Shown here: piece by piece, positions 26,305 through 37,907 of the stretch
Numbering within the stretch: position 1 is the stretch's first letter
Layout of the letters: each line of letters starts with the position of its first letter
Source: Gammaproteobacteria bacterium
GTDB lineage: Bacteria > Pseudomonadota > Gammaproteobacteria > Steroidobacterales > Steroidobacteraceae
Assembly: GCA_016874235.1 (NCBI GenBank)
Contig: VGUJ01000001.1
Span: forward strand, 62,001 to 126,000
Direction: 5' to 3'
DNA: 64,000 nucleotides
Notes under the pieces: model-generated
Told to the model about the DNA's origin: nothing
Databases searched by the model: none
Seen by the model: only the letters and a program-made list of their open reading frames with translations
Position numbers and translations under genes: made by a program

Positions 26305-26314
26305 GTTGTATTTC

Positions 26315-26866
26315 CTAGTTCAGCGCGGCGACCCGCGTCGAGTTATCGTAAAAAACGTAAGACAAGGTCACCCGATCGATACTTTTCGGCAGGTTGGGGT
26401 CGATCACGAAGCGCACCGGCATGACGCGTTCTTCATCTTTGGCGAAATTCTGCGGAATGAAGCAGAAGCACTCCGTCTTGCGGAAGAACGCCGTGGCTTT
26501 ACCCGGCGCGACATTCGGAATGGCCTGAGCGACGGTATCCCGACCCGTCAGGTTGCGGGCGACATAGTCGATTTCATAAAGCCGACCCGGGTTCGCCTTC
26601 ATCTCGGCGATGACCGGACGAAACTCCCAACTCCCGACCGAAGGCAGATCAGCCACGAATTCGACGGTGACCAAGCGTGACTCATCGTGCTCGATGGCTT
26701 GGACGTTTGACGCGCGCAGCAGATCTTTGGGATTTCCTACGCCGGTGATGTCGCAAATCACGTCATACAACGGAACCAACGCAAAACCAAAGGCGAAGGC
26801 GCCCGCTGCAAAACCAAGCAGGCGCAGCGTGAGACGACGATTATTTTGTTCTCGCATCTCGCTCAT
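26315..26866 (-). CDS. ctaG: Cytochrome c oxidase assembly protein CtaG (COX11)
   Basis: Membrane-anchored copper chaperone that delivers Cu(B) to subunit I. It has a single N-terminal span (~14-34) ending in [17 protein letters not shown], and the diagnostic copper motif [10 protein letters not shown] near residue 128. The C-terminal beta domain ends [16 protein letters not shown]. 183 aa is normal. Its ATG overlaps the stop of the small assembly gene upstream (ATGA). Confidence 0.96.
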   Translation of the reverse strand: MSEMREQNNRRLTLRLLGFAAGAFAFGFALVPLYDVICDITGVGNPKDLLRASNVQAIEHDESRLVTVEFVADLPSVGSWEFRPVIAEMKANPGRLYEIDYVARNLTGRDTVAQAIPNVAPGKATAFFRKTECFCFIPQNFAKDEERVMPVRFVIDPNLPKSIDRVTLSYVFYDNSTRVAALN

Positions 26867-26991
26867 TGTCGCAAGCCCAAAACTGACATCAGGATGAACG
26901 CGAGATAGAATCCGAACGCGACGAGTCCGAGCACGATCGCCGAGCGTTTCACTCGTCGGGCTCGTTCAACTTCAGCGGAGTGCGGGTCCAC
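26863..26991 (-). CDS. Cytochrome oxidase small assembly protein (single-span)
   Basis: A 42-aa peptide with a basic N-terminal segment (ERARRVKR) and one membrane helix ([21 protein letters not shown]). Very small single-span proteins occupy this place between ctaD and ctaG in many gamma- and betaproteobacteria and are thought to help oxidase assembly. The track extends it to 27123, but that part overlaps the end of ctaD. GTG 26991 lies just after the ctaD stop and has GAAGGA about ten bases upstream. The stop overlaps the ctaG ATG. Confidence 0.78.
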   Translation of the reverse strand: MDPHSAEVERARRVKRSAIVLGLVAFGFYLAFILMSVLGLRQ

Positions 26992-27014
26992 GTCACGCAG
27001 TCCTTCAGTGATGA

Positions 27015-28622
27015 TTAGTGCATCGCGCCGTGCGAAATGACGGAGCGAGTCGGCGGCGTTTCCCAACTGTGATACGGGGCCGGAGTCGGCAGCTCCCACT
27101 CGAGCCCATGCGCGCCTTCCCACGGGCGATCGGCCGCTTTTTCACCGGAGCGCACCGCGCTCCAGATGACGTAGACGAAGAGCAGCTGAGAAAAGCCGAA
27201 GAGAGAGGCGCCAAGCGAGGACACCATGTTCCAGTCGGCGAATTGGGTCGAGTAGTCTGGGATACGACGCGGCATGCCGGCGAGCCCCAGGAAGTGCTGC
27301 GGGAAGAACAATACGTTGACACCGATCGTCGACAGCCAGAAGTGCAGCTTGCCGATTTTCTCGTTGTACATGCGGCCCGTCCACTTGGGTAGCCAGTAGT
27401 ACACCCCCGCCATGATGGCGAACACGGCACCTGGAACCAGTACGTAGTGGAAGTGCGCCACGACGAAGTAACTGTCGTGGTACTGGAAGTCTGCCGGGAC
27501 GATGGCGAGCATCAAGCCGGAGAAGCCACCGAGCGTGAACAAGAACAAGAAGGCAATCGCAAAGAGCATCGGAGTTTCAAAACTGATTGATCCCTTCCAC
27601 ATCGTCGCGCACCAGTTGAACACCTTTACGCCCGTCGGTACGGCAATGAGCATGGTCGACAGCATGAAGAAGAGTTGGCCTGCCAGCGGCATGCCGACCG
27701 TAAACATGTGATGTGCCCACACGATGAACGACAAGAACGCGATCGAGGCGGTTGCATAGACCATCGACTCGTAACCGAACAGCGGCTTGCGCGAGAAGGT
27801 CGGAATGATTTCCGATACGACACCGAAGGCCGGCAGGATGAGGATGTAGACCTCGGGGTGACCGAAGAACCAGAAGATGTGCTGGAACATAACGGGGTCA
27901 CCGCCACCCGACGCGGCGAAGAAGCTCGTCCCGAAGAAATAGTCGGTGAGCAGCATGGTTACTGCACCCGCGAGCACCGGCATGACCGCGATCAGCAGGT
28001 AAGCCGTAATGAGCCATGTCCAGCAGAAGAGCGGCATATTGAGCAGCCCCATGCCCGGGGCGCGCATGTTGAGAATGGTGACGACCACGTTGATGGCGCC
28101 GAGGATCGACGAGATACCCATGAGGTGAATCGCGAAGATCGTGAGCGGGAAGCTGTCACCGGCCTGCAGGGAGAGAGGCGGATAAAGCGTCCAGCCGCCT
28201 GCGGGAGCGCCGCCCGGGACGAACAGCGTGAGTAGCAGCAACGTGAAGGCGAACGGCAGCAACCAGAAGCTGAAATTGTTGAGTCGGGGCAGTGCCATGT
28301 CCGGAGCGCCCACTTGCATGGGCACCATCCAGTTGGCGAGACCCGTCCACGCGGGCATCACTGCGCCGAAGATCATGAGTAGCGCGTGCATGGTCGTCAT
28401 CGAGTTGTAGAACCCCGGATCGACGAACTGCAAGCCAGGCTGGAAGAGCTCAGCGCGAATGACGAGCGCCATGGCGCCGCCGAGGAAGAACATCACGCAA
28501 GCAAACACTAAGTACATCGTGCCGATGTCCTTGTGGTTGGTGGCGTAGAGCCAGCGCTTGAGGCCATGCGGCTTGTGATCGTGGTGATCGTGCGCGTGAT
28601 CGTGGGTCGCGGTGTTGGCCAT
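27015..28622 (-). CDS. ctaD: Cytochrome c oxidase subunit I
   Basis: Catalytic heme a / heme a3-Cu(B) subunit of an aa3-type terminal oxidase, 535 aa with about twelve spans. Conserved signatures are visible: [16 protein letters not shown] (helix II, heme a ligand), the Cu(B) and cross-linked tyrosine region [15 protein letters not shown] (~240), the WAHHMFTVG loop, and helix X with [14 protein letters not shown] carrying the heme a3 and a ligands. The histidine-rich N-terminus ([11 protein letters not shown]) is typical of proteobacterial CtaD. It is preceded by ctaC with a 60-base gap. Confidence 0.97.
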   Translation of the reverse strand: MANTATHDHAHDHHDHKPHGLKRWLYATNHKDIGTMYLVFACVMFFLGGAMALVIRAELFQPGLQFVDPGFYNSMTTMHALLMIFGAVMPAWTGLANWMVPMQVGAPDMALPRLNNFSFWLLPFAFTLLLLTLFVPGGAPAGGWTLYPPLSLQAGDSFPLTIFAIHLMGISSILGAINVVVTILNMRAPGMGLLNMPLFCWTWLITAYLLIAVMPVLAGAVTMLLTDYFFGTSFFAASGGGDPVMFQHIFWFFGHPEVYILILPAFGVVSEIIPTFSRKPLFGYESMVYATASIAFLSFIVWAHHMFTVGMPLAGQLFFMLSTMLIAVPTGVKVFNWCATMWKGSISFETPMLFAIAFLFLFTLGGFSGLMLAIVPADFQYHDSYFVVAHFHYVLVPGAVFAIMAGVYYWLPKWTGRMYNEKIGKLHFWLSTIGVNVLFFPQHFLGLAGMPRRIPDYSTQFADWNMVSSLGASLFGFSQLLFVYVIWSAVRSGEKAADRPWEGAHGLEWELPTPAPYHSWETPPTRSVISHGAMH

Positions 28623-28682
28623 GATGTTCTTACTCTCTAGATTTAAGTCTTGCGTTGAATTCTTTGATTAGCCGGGATCGAG

Positions 28683-29582
28683 TCAGCCCTGGGGGGCAGC
28701 GGGAAGAGCTGCGATCGTTGGCGAGGAGTCCGCGGCGGGTTCGCTCGATGCGTCAGCGGGGGTTGACTCCCCAGCTTTCTGGCCCGCGAGCCAAGTGCGG
28801 TATTCATCTTTTGTTACGACCTTCACAACGATGGGCATGAAGCCGTGATCGCGGCCACAGAGCTCGGCGCACTGACCACGATAAAGACCGGTCTTGCCCT
28901 TCTCGACCTTGAACCACAGTTCATTCACGTTTCCGGGAATGGCGTCCTTCTTCATGCCGAAGGCCGGCACCCACCAGGCGTGGATGACGTCCTGCGCGGT
29001 GAGCAGCACGCGGACTTTGGTGTCCTCCGGCACGACGAGCGGGTTATCGACGTCGCGGAGATAGTTTTCGACGGATTCAGGATTGACGCCCGAACCGAGT
29101 TGACGGGCCTCGTCGCTCGCACGGGCAAGCGAGGAAAAGAACTTCACGTCTTCGCCAAGATAATCGTAGTGCCACTTCCACTGGTAACCCGTCACCTTGA
29201 TGCTGATCTCGGTGTTGCGGGTATCTTCGATTGCAATGAGCGTACGAGCCGCGGGAATCGCCATGATCACGAGGATGACCACCGGGATCACTGTCCAGAC
29301 GATTTCCGCCTTGGTGCTGTGAGTCATCGTGGTATCGGGTTTTGCGCCTTGTGATTTTCGGAAGGCGACCAAGGACCAGATCATCCAGCCGAACACGAAC
29401 ACGCCTATCGCCACGCACCACCAGAACATGGTCATGTGCAGGGCATGGATTTCTTTGGAGAGAACGGTGACACCGACCGGCATGTTCAGATTGCCCCACT
29501 CGGCATGGGCGGCGAGCGGGGCGAGGCTGCCCAGGATCGCGAAGGCGGTAGCGGAGAGGGCAGTGCGAGCATGTCTGGTCAT
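28683..29582 (-). CDS. ctaC: Cytochrome c oxidase subunit II
   Basis: Cu(A)-bearing subunit that accepts electrons from cytochrome c. It has an N-terminal signal peptide (TALSATAFAILGSLAPLAAHA), two membrane helices (~45-70 and ~90-110) and a cupredoxin domain. The Cu(A) ligands are seen in VIHAWWVPAF and YRGQCAELCGRDHGFM, and the aromatic electron-entry stretch is YQWKWHY. A Ser/Ala/Pro-rich tail follows, with no fused cytochrome c domain. First structural gene of the ctaC-D-G-E operon. Confidence 0.96.
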   Translation of the reverse strand: MTRHARTALSATAFAILGSLAPLAAHAEWGNLNMPVGVTVLSKEIHALHMTMFWWCVAIGVFVFGWMIWSLVAFRKSQGAKPDTTMTHSTKAEIVWTVIPVVILVIMAIPAARTLIAIEDTRNTEISIKVTGYQWKWHYDYLGEDVKFFSSLARASDEARQLGSGVNPESVENYLRDVDNPLVVPEDTKVRVLLTAQDVIHAWWVPAFGMKKDAIPGNVNELWFKVEKGKTGLYRGQCAELCGRDHGFMPIVVKVVTKDEYRTWLAGQKAGESTPADASSEPAADSSPTIAALPAAPQG

Positions 29583-29638
29583 GGCTTATCCGATGGGTCG
29601 ATCAAAAACCAAAAAACGAACCTGCCCGAGCATGCCGG

Positions 29639-30136
29639 TCAAGCCGGACCACCCTGGGCGGGCAATGGCGGGGACTCTGCTATCCGACCAATCAAGCGAC
29701 GGAGCCGCTTGGCGAGACTGAGCCGTTCCTGTTCATTCAGGAAATGCCCGATCTCGAGGCCGCGACCATGCGATTCGACGGTCAGTCGACTCGGATGTAG
29801 CGGTGAACCCCCGCCGCGAATTCTAACTTGCGCCCAGTGTCGCGGGAACTCGACACGCTGGTGATTGGGCGGCGATACATCTTCGATGGTCACGAGGTCC
29901 TCGGACACGATGATCGTCTGCCGCTGATGTCGCCTCGCCATGCTGACGCGCAAAGCCCACCCTACCAGTGCGATTTCCAGTCCCGCAAAGGGCAGAACGA
30001 GCCAGAAACCCATCAGGGAGATCGGGAGGGCGATCGACAGTGAGGCGACGCAAATGCTAATAAAAAACCAGCGCGCTCCGCGGGGTGATAGCGAGCAATG
30101 GGGAGCGATGTCAATTCGGGCTTCGGACTCGGGCAT
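29639..30136 (-). CDS. DUF2244 membrane protein upstream of the cox operon
   Basis: A 165-aa protein with two adjacent helices (~20-65) followed by a soluble beta-rich part containing VEFPRHWAQVRI and SRLTVESHGRGLEIGHFL, which is the DUF2244 pattern. Proteins of this family often lie next to subunit II genes in proteobacteria; their role is not known. I start at ATG 30136 (MPESEARID) rather than the TTG six codons upstream. Same strand as ctaC, 56 bases before it. Confidence 0.82.
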   Translation of the reverse strand: MPESEARIDIAPHCSLSPRGARWFFISICVASLSIALPISLMGFWLVLPFAGLEIALVGWALRVSMARRHQRQTIIVSEDLVTIEDVSPPNHQRVEFPRHWAQVRIRGGGSPLHPSRLTVESHGRGLEIGHFLNEQERLSLAKRLRRLIGRIAESPPLPAQGGPA

Positions 30137-30202
30137 AAAACTTGGACGTTGCACTCCGCAAAAAGTGCTTCCAATTTGTTAAAATTCAATCAATACAGTC
30201 AC

Positions 30203-31493
<1,291 letters not shown>

Positions 31494-31497
<4 letters not shown>

Positions 31498-32642
31498 ATC
31501 GCAGCCTCCAGCGCCACGAGTAACTGATCGATCTGTGACTCGCTATGTGCTGCGGAGAGCGTAATACGTAGTCTTGCGGTCCCTAGAGGGACCGTCGGTG
31601 GTCTGATGGCGGTGACACGAAAGCCCGCTGCGGAAAGCTTGGCGCTTGCCGATAAAGCCGCCTCGGCTGAACCGAGAACCATCGGCTGTATGGGCGTTGT
31701 CGAGTGCATGAGGTGAATGCCGCGCGATGTTGCACCTTCTCTGAATCGTGATATCAACGAATTGAGATGGTCTCGTCGCCACGACTCCTCGTGGACGATC
31801 GCGAGCGCCATTCGGGTCGCCGCGGCGACCGCCGGCGGTAGCGCCGTCGTATAGATGTACGTTCTTGCCCGTTGCATGATCAATTCGATGACGTCTGCAT
31901 CTCCAGCAATGAACGCTCCAAACGTCCCGAACGCCTTGCCGAATGTGCCGATGAGAACGGGAACATGCCTCGCGCTCAGCCCATGAAGTTCGCAGCTACC
32001 TCGCCCCGTTTCACCGACGACGCCGAGCCCGTGCGCATCATCGACGATGAGCCAACCGTGATGCCGAGCGACGGCGTCCGCAAGCTCTGGGAGGGGCGCC
32101 AAATCTCCGTCCATGCTGAAGACGCCATCGGTGATGAGGAAGGTTCCGCTGCCATTGACCTCGCTCGTTGGAGCGTGCGTATCAAGCAGACAAGTCGCTT
32201 CTGCGGCATCCCCATGCGGATACCGATGGTTGGACGAACTGCGGACGAGGCGCACGGCATCGATCAAAGAAGCGTGATTGAGTTCGTCCGCGATCAGTAC
32301 GGCATGGCGATCCGCGAGCGCCGATAGCACACCGAGGTTAGCCATATAGCCCGTCGAGAACACGAGGGCGCGTTCGCGCCTCGTGAATTCGGCGAGCTCT
32401 CGCTCGAGTGCATCGTGTTCGGCGCTATGCCCGCTGATGAGATGTGATGCGCCGGCACCCGCGCCCAACTGCCGTGCCGCTTCCGCCATGGCGCTCGAGA
32501 GGCGCTCGTCGGTCGCGAGCCCTAGATAGTCATTGCTACAAAAATTGAGGCGACCGTCCGGAGCGAGTTCACGTCGTCGACGGAGATTGCGGGCATCGAT
32601 GTCGCCTAATGCGGCGGCAATCGCTTCAGGCGTGCAACGCAC
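31494..32642 (-). CDS. bioF: 8-amino-7-oxononanoate synthase BioF
   Basis: PLP enzyme that condenses pimeloyl-ACP (or -CoA) with L-alanine. The PLP lysine is in [15 protein letters not shown], the cofactor aspartate in [13 protein letters not shown], and [11 protein letters not shown] is the N-terminal signature. I start at GTG 32642, preceded by GGAG six bases upstream, which gives 382 aa, matching the ~384 of the family; the track start 32762 would put 40 extra residues in bioB. The gene begins inside the last codons of bioB. Confidence 0.93.
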
Positions 32643-33603
32643 CGGATGCTCCGGTCGCGGTACGTATGCCGAGGCGTTGAAGCAACTCGCGATCGTGCTC
32701 GACGTCGGGATTACCCGTCGTGAGCAGCTTCTCGCCGTAGAAGATGGAGTTTGCGCCAGCAAAGAAAGCGAGGGCTTGGAGTTCGTCGGACATTTGCTCG
32801 CGACCTGCAGACAGTCGCACGGCCGACTTCGGCATCACGATGCGCGCTACGGCAATGGTACGAACGAAGTCGAACGGGTCGATGGGTGCTTGATTGGCGA
32901 GCGGGGTACCCGGAACGGCTACTAATTTATTGATCGGAACGCTTTCGGGGTGCTGTGCGAGGTTTGCAAGAACCTGGAGCATGCGTGCCCGGTCTTTCAC
33001 CGTCTCGCCCATGCCGACGATCCCGCCGCAGCAGACGTTCATTCCCACCTCTCGAACCGCTTCGAGCGTATCGAGCCGATCTTGGAAATCGCGCGTGGTG
33101 ATGATCTTGTCGTAGAACTCTGGAGAGGTATCGATGTTGTGGTTGTAATAATCGAGACCCGCCTCGCGTAATTCTTTGGCCTGCTCGCGATTAAGCATGC
33201 CGAGTGTGGCGCAGCTTTCGAGGCCCAACGCCTTGACCTCACGAATCATCGCAGTCATGACGTCGATGTCTTTTTTCTTTGGCGATCGCCACGCGGCACC
33301 CATGCAGAAACGTGTGGCGCCGGCATTCTTCGCCGCTCGCGCTCGGTCGGCGACGTCGGCGACAGCCATCAACGCCTCGCGATCGAGTCCCGTGTCGTAT
33401 CGGATGCTTTGGGGGCAGTACGCGCAGTCCTCGGGACACGCCCCAGTCTTGACCGACAAGAGAGTACTCATCTGAACCGTATTGGTGGCCTGATGTTCGC
33501 GATGTACCGATTGCGCACGAAACAACAAATCCTGGAAAGGCAGCGCGAACAGGGCCTCGACCTCGTCGATGGACCAATCGTGTCGGACGGCGTGTTCGGT
33601 CAT
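32626..33603 (-). CDS. bioB: Biotin synthase BioB
   Basis: Radical SAM enzyme that inserts sulfur into dethiobiotin. The [4Fe-4S] motif is [11 protein letters not shown] near residue 50, and conserved stretches [23 protein letters not shown] and SAGREQM follow; the auxiliary-cluster cysteines lie in the family positions. ATG 33603 ([11 protein letters not shown]) is chosen because GGAAAC precedes it and family length (325 aa) results; the track start 33696 lacks support. First gene of bioB-F-C-D, divergent from comF. I saw no BirA-type operator upstream. Confidence 0.95.
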   Translation of the reverse strand: MTEHAVRHDWSIDEVEALFALPFQDLLFRAQSVHREHQATNTVQMSTLLSVKTGACPEDCAYCPQSIRYDTGLDREALMAVADVADRARAAKNAGATRFCMGAAWRSPKKKDIDVMTAMIREVKALGLESCATLGMLNREQAKELREAGLDYYNHNIDTSPEFYDKIITTRDFQDRLDTLEAVREVGMNVCCGGIVGMGETVKDRARMLQVLANLAQHPESVPINKLVAVPGTPLANQAPIDPFDFVRTIAVARIVMPKSAVRLSAGREQMSDELQALAFFAGANSIFYGEKLLTTGNPDVEHDRELLQRLGIRTATGASGALHA

Positions 33604-33716
33604 GGTGTTTCCTGGTGCGATGGCGAGATTCCCGGAGTGCCTGACGGCACGGTCCGAGGGCAGCCTGTCCCGCTGCGTGAAGAGGATGTTCCTCAAGGGC
33701 GGGGGAGGCTGTCAAC

Positions 33717-34451
33717 TTGCAAGTGCCGAATGAGTCGACAATCAACGCGCTCGGGCTTTGGCTGGTTGAACAGGGTCGCCGATTACCTTGGCGAGCCAGA
33801 TGGAGCTTCTTTGGACTGCCACCGCGATGTTTCTTCTGCCATGACCCCGCGAATCTGGGGTCCGTCGACGTGTGTAGCGAGTGTTTATCGATCTTGCCGT
33901 GGAGGGTCGAGCCTGATCGTCTGGCCTCGACGCTCTCCGCCTTCGCCTATCGGGACCCTGTCGACGAGGCCTTGAAAGCGCTCAAGTATCGGGGCGATCG
34001 TTGTGCGGCACGGCTCTTTGGCGCGCTCCTGGCCGCGGCTGCCCGAGACAGACCACGACCCGATGTCCTGATCCCGGTGCCTTTGCATCCCGACCGTGTC
34101 TGCAGTCGAGGTTTCAACCAATCCTCACTCATCGCGAAACATGTGGGCGCTTGGCTCTGTTGCCCCGTGAGTTCATACGGAATGTCCCGAATTCGCGCTA
34201 CGCCTTCACAAACCACGCTTCATGCTGCTGAGCGACGTCACAATGTCGAGGGCGCGTTCATCGTGTGCTCGGAGTTTCGCACCCACATCGAATCGTTGGG
34301 TCTGCGTCGGGTCGCACTCATCGATGATGTCGTCACCACCGGCGCCACACTCAATGCGGCTCGGGAGGCGCTTCTCGAAGTGGGCGTCGTGGACGTTCAG
34401 CGCTGGGCTGTGGCCAAAGCGATGCCCACAAAGAGCACCATGCCGACGTAG
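33717..34451 (+). CDS. ComF-family phosphoribosyltransferase-like protein
   Basis: A 244-aa protein with an N-terminal zinc-finger-like cysteine set (CFFCHDPA...CSECLSILPW, ~38-62) and a C-terminal PRTase domain with the PRPP motif VALIDDVVTTGATLN near residue 203. ComF proteins help DNA uptake or processing in naturally competent bacteria, but many hosts keep them without known competence. The start TTG 33717 is supported by GGAGG eight bases upstream. It is divergent from bioB, and its last 55 bases overlap ubiA on the other strand. Confidence 0.88.
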   Translation: MQVPNESTINALGLWLVEQGRRLPWRARWSFFGLPPRCFFCHDPANLGSVDVCSECLSILPWRVEPDRLASTLSAFAYRDPVDEALKALKYRGDRCAARLFGALLAAAARDRPRPDVLIPVPLHPDRVCSRGFNQSSLIAKHVGAWLCCPVSSYGMSRIRATPSQTTLHAAERRHNVEGAFIVCSEFRTHIESLGLRRVALIDDVVTTGATLNAAREALLEVGVVDVQRWAVAKAMPTKSTMPT

Positions 34452-35266
34452 TGGTTGTTAAGAAACGCTCGAAAGCAGGCTTCACGGGCACGGTTTCGAG
34501 CAGACCAGGTCTGCGAGACAAACAGAGCTGCTGCGCAGGCGACACCTAAAAAATAGATCCATCCAAGATTGGCTATCACACCGACCAGACCTAGAGTCGA
34601 GATCATCAAGATCTGTAACAAAGAAATAACGAGGAGATCGCGACGACCGAAGAGCAGCGCAGTCGACTTGATACCGATACGACGATCGTCCTCGCGATCG
34701 ACCATCGCATAGAACGTATCGTAGATACACGCCCAGACCACGGTGGCGACAAAGATCAGCCAGGCGATCAGCGGGACTTTTCCCTGAGTTGCCATAAACG
34801 CCATGGGTACGGCCCAGCCGAAAGCGACGCCGAGATAGAGCTGGGGTGCCGGAAAAAATCGCTTGAACAGCGGATAGGTGCCGAGAAAACCGGCCGCGAC
34901 GAGCGACAGCAATACGGTCCTCGTATTGAGTTGTAGAACCAGCACGAAAGCGAGCAGCATCAAGATCACGAAGAGCGCGAGCGCTTCGTGTGGTGATATG
35001 CGTCGCGCAGCGAGCGGCCTCTCCCGTGTCCGCTCGACATGCGGATCGAAATTCCGATCGGCGAAATCATTGATGATGCAACCAGCCGAACGCGTCAGCA
35101 GCGTACCTAAAACAAATACGGCTAAAAGCAGTGGATCGGGTAGACCGCCTGCGCCGATCCAGAGCGCCCAGAGCGCGGGCCACAACAGAAGCAACGTTCC
35201 GATAGGGCGATTGAACCGCGTTAGCAATACGTATTCGTTCAAGCGTCGTTTAAAGGCAGGCGTCAC
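34397..35266 (-). CDS. ubiA: 4-hydroxybenzoate polyprenyltransferase UbiA
   Basis: Membrane prenyltransferase that attaches the polyprenyl tail to 4-hydroxybenzoate in ubiquinone synthesis. The two aspartate-rich motifs are GCIINDFADRNFDPHVERT (~65) and YDTFYAMVDREDD (~180), with FKRFFPAPQLYLGVAFGW between them. At 289 aa and eight to nine spans it fits the family. It is encoded after ubiC, as in E. coli ubiCA. It overlaps the 3' end of comF on the opposite strand. Confidence 0.96.
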   Translation of the reverse strand: MTPAFKRRLNEYVLLTRFNRPIGTLLLLWPALWALWIGAGGLPDPLLLAVFVLGTLLTRSAGCIINDFADRNFDPHVERTRERPLAARRISPHEALALFVILMLLAFVLVLQLNTRTVLLSLVAAGFLGTYPLFKRFFPAPQLYLGVAFGWAVPMAFMATQGKVPLIAWLIFVATVVWACIYDTFYAMVDREDDRRIGIKSTALLFGRRDLLVISLLQILMISTLGLVGVIANLGWIYFLGVACAAALFVSQTWSARNRAREACFRAFLNNHYVGMVLFVGIALATAQR

Positions 35267-35290
35267 GGCGTGCTCGCGTTATCGACGGTG

Positions 35291-35851
35291 TTAGGTGTCA
35301 GCGGAGCCGCGTCGTCCGATCGCGGGTAGGAACGCTTCGTAGAGATCGAAAGGCGAAGCACCGATCTTGAACGCGGAATGGCGCACCCATAGAGGCTGAC
35401 GCGGCAGTCTCGCGTGATGTAGTACCCGTTCGGCGAGCCAGCTCTCCGGATAAAGTTGTGCATACCGAAAATCTTCACGCTGCACGCTTTCACGACCTGC
35501 GAGTGCCTCACCCAAAGTCCGACCACCGATCTGTCCTAGCCAAGGATGGGCCGCGAGCGTTGAGGTGGGGATACGCGTATGCGCAAACATCCAGACGACG
35601 TCGTCACAGCACATATCGATTTCGCGTACATGTTCGCCGTGAAGCAATCCCTCTCGAAGGTAGTGCATGGCGAAACCATCGCCTGCCGCCTCGCGAATTC
35701 GCTGGGTGAGCAATCCGGGGGTAAGTAGCCAGTCACGCATGGCGGCATCGCCGACATAGCAATTGAGCGCACTTGCGGGCAGCCACATCGCCGCTGCAGG
35801 CACCGCGGGTGGCAGCGAGAGGGAATCAGCCGATGCGGCCATATCGTTCAT
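35291..35851 (-). CDS. ubiC: Chorismate lyase UbiC
   Basis: Makes 4-hydroxybenzoate and pyruvate from chorismate, the first committed ubiquinone step. Family markers are the central REGLLHGEHVREIDMCCDD with the substrate arginine, PLWVRHSAFKIG near the C-terminus, and the W-L-x-D-x-G-like WLLTPGLLTQRI segment near residue 40. 186 aa is normal for proteobacterial UbiC. The start region overlaps the end of recG by 26 bases, and ubiA follows after 24 bases. Confidence 0.85.
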   Translation of the reverse strand: MNDMAASADSLSLPPAVPAAAMWLPASALNCYVGDAAMRDWLLTPGLLTQRIREAAGDGFAMHYLREGLLHGEHVREIDMCCDDVVWMFAHTRIPTSTLAAHPWLGQIGGRTLGEALAGRESVQREDFRYAQLYPESWLAERVLHHARLPRQPLWVRHSAFKIGASPFDLYEAFLPAIGRRGSADT

Positions 35852-37907
35852 CCGTTCCGATCCACCGTTGAGTCAGGGGGCCGATTCTATCTTGATGGGC
35901 GGCGAGCAGGATTTCTGCGGCTTCCTGTACTTTCGGCAACAGATCGGCATCTCGAATGAGATCTGCGACCCGCATTCGCGCAAGACCGGTCTGCTTCGTA
36001 CCGAGTAACTCGCCTGGCCCGCGTAGTTCGAGATCACGACGCGCGATTTCAAAGCCGTCATTGCTTTCGCGAATGGCATTGAGTCGCGCACGAGCGAGTG
36101 GGCCGAGCGGCGCACGATAAAGTAGGACGCAACCGCTTTCACGCGAGCCGCGACCCACACGGCCACGTAACTGGTGCAACTGCGCGAGGCCCATACGCTC
36201 CGCGTTCTCGATCACCATCAGCGTCGCGTTTGGAACATCGACGCCGACTTCGATCACCGTCGTCGCGACGAGAAGATGAATCTTCCCGGCCTTGAACGCC
36301 ATCATGGTCGCGTCTTTCTCGCGAGGCTTCATGCGGCCATGAACGAGTCGTACCACAAGATGCGGCAACGCTTCGGCGAGTACGGCGGCCGTCTCCTCCG
36401 CAGCCTGACACTGAAGCTCCTCGGACTCCTCGATGAGTGGACATACCCAATAGGCCTGACTGCCTTCCCGACACGCCGCGTCGATTCGAGCGACGACCTC
36501 CTCTCGACGGGTTTCGGCTGCCACCACGGTTCTGACCGGTGTTCGTCCGGGAGGCAGGGCGTCGATGACTGATACATCGAGATCCGCATAAGCGGTCATG
36601 GCGAGAGTTCTCGGGATCGGAGTGGCGGTCATGATGAGCTGATGAGGATGCCGCCCGCTCGCTTGCCCTTTCTCGGCAAGGCGCAGTCGCTGCTGTACTC
36701 CAAACCGATGTTGTTCATCGACGATGACGAGTGCGAGATCGCGGAACTGCATACCTTCCTGAAAAAGCGCATGCGTCCCGACCACGATCTGAACGTCGCC
36801 CGATGCCACGGCCTCAAGTGCACTGCGTCGCGTACGCGCGGGCTGCGAGCCAGACACCATGCCGACCGTTATGCCTAATGGTCGGAACCAGGCATCCAAA
36901 TTTCTTTGATGTTGTTCGGCAAGGAGCTCGGTCGGTGCCATCAGCGCCGCCTGGCGTCCGCTGCCGACCGCCCGGGCCGCCGCCGCCGCGGCCACCACCG
37001 TTTTTCCACAGCCGACATCACCCTGAACGAGCCGAACCATTGGCCGCTCGCGTTCGAGATCTGCATCGACCTCGTTCAGCGCGCGCTGTTGGGCGCTGGT
37101 CAATGAATAGGGGAGGGTCGCGATGAATCGGGATTCGAGCCCATCGGCATCATCGAGCGCCCAGGCGGGATCCGTCCGAGTCGATTCTCGCAGGCGTCGC
37201 ATCACCGTTTGATGCGTGAGTAATTCTTCGAAGGCGAGTCGCCGCTGAGCAGGGTGTCGCCCCGCCTCAAGTTCGTCGAGTGCGGCGTCAACAGGAGGCC
37301 GATGCACGTAGCGCAACGCATCGCGCAGAGCAGGCAAACCTAGCGGTGCGATGATCGAAGCGGGCAGCCAGTCTCGAACGCCTGCAGTATCGAGTTCACG
37401 TAGCGCCATGTTGATCAGCATCCGCAGTCGGCCTTGACTGACGCCCTCGGTCGCCGGATAGACAGGCGTGAGCGAATTCTCGAGAGGGGCGTGATCGTCA
37501 AAGATTCTGCGGTACTCCGGATGTACCATCTCGAGCCCGAGGGGGCCCCGACGGACCTCGCCAAAACATCGGATACGCGTCCCTCGTGCAAGCCCTTCTT
37601 GTTGGGCGCTCGAAAAGTAAAAGAAGCGCAGCGTGAGAAAACCCGAGCCGTCCGCAATTCGACATAGCATTTGACGGCGTCTTCGGTAAACGACTTCCGT
37701 CAACTGCACTTCACCTTCGACGACGGCGCGGTGCCCCGCGAGCAGGGAGCCGATCGGTTGAACACGAGTTCGATCCTCGTACCGCGTGGGCAGAACGAAG
37801 AGCAGGTCCTGAACGGTGATCACGCCGAGCACAGCGAGGCGAGCTGCAAGTGCATCGCCTACGCCGCGCAGCGCGGTGACCGGGCGTTGTTCTCGGGGTT
37901 CAGTCAA
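35826..37907 (-). CDS. recG: ATP-dependent DNA helicase RecG
   Basis: Branched-DNA helicase that remodels stalled forks and recombination intermediates. It has an N-terminal wedge/OB domain (LRGVGDALAARLAVLG, then VVEGEVQLTEVVYRR), Walker A GDVGCGKTVVAAAAAA near residue 310, the DEQHRFGVQQR box and the motif TATPIPRTLAM. Motif VI is HQLRGRVGRGSRESG, with the RecG C-terminal wedge hook after it. 693 aa is normal. The start TTG 37907 overlaps the ridA stop (TTGACTGA); no nearer alternative start is visible. Confidence 0.96.
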   Translation of the reverse strand: MTEPREQRPVTALRGVGDALAARLAVLGVITVQDLLFVLPTRYEDRTRVQPIGSLLAGHRAVVEGEVQLTEVVYRRRRQMLCRIADGSGFLTLRFFYFSSAQQEGLARGTRIRCFGEVRRGPLGLEMVHPEYRRIFDDHAPLENSLTPVYPATEGVSQGRLRMLINMALRELDTAGVRDWLPASIIAPLGLPALRDALRYVHRPPVDAALDELEAGRHPAQRRLAFEELLTHQTVMRRLRESTRTDPAWALDDADGLESRFIATLPYSLTSAQQRALNEVDADLERERPMVRLVQGDVGCGKTVVAAAAAARAVGSGRQAALMAPTELLAEQHQRNLDAWFRPLGITVGMVSGSQPARTRRSALEAVASGDVQIVVGTHALFQEGMQFRDLALVIVDEQHRFGVQQRLRLAEKGQASGRHPHQLIMTATPIPRTLAMTAYADLDVSVIDALPPGRTPVRTVVAAETRREEVVARIDAACREGSQAYWVCPLIEESEELQCQAAEETAAVLAEALPHLVVRLVHGRMKPREKDATMMAFKAGKIHLLVATTVIEVGVDVPNATLMVIENAERMGLAQLHQLRGRVGRGSRESGCVLLYRAPLGPLARARLNAIRESNDGFEIARRDLELRGPGELLGTKQTGLARMRVADLIRDADLLPKVQEAAEILLAAHQDRIGPLTQRWIGTDERYGRIG

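Noticed and set aside
33604-33716. BirA operator upstream of bioB
   Set aside because: I looked for TTGTAAACC-like half sites and saw none in this 113-base gap.
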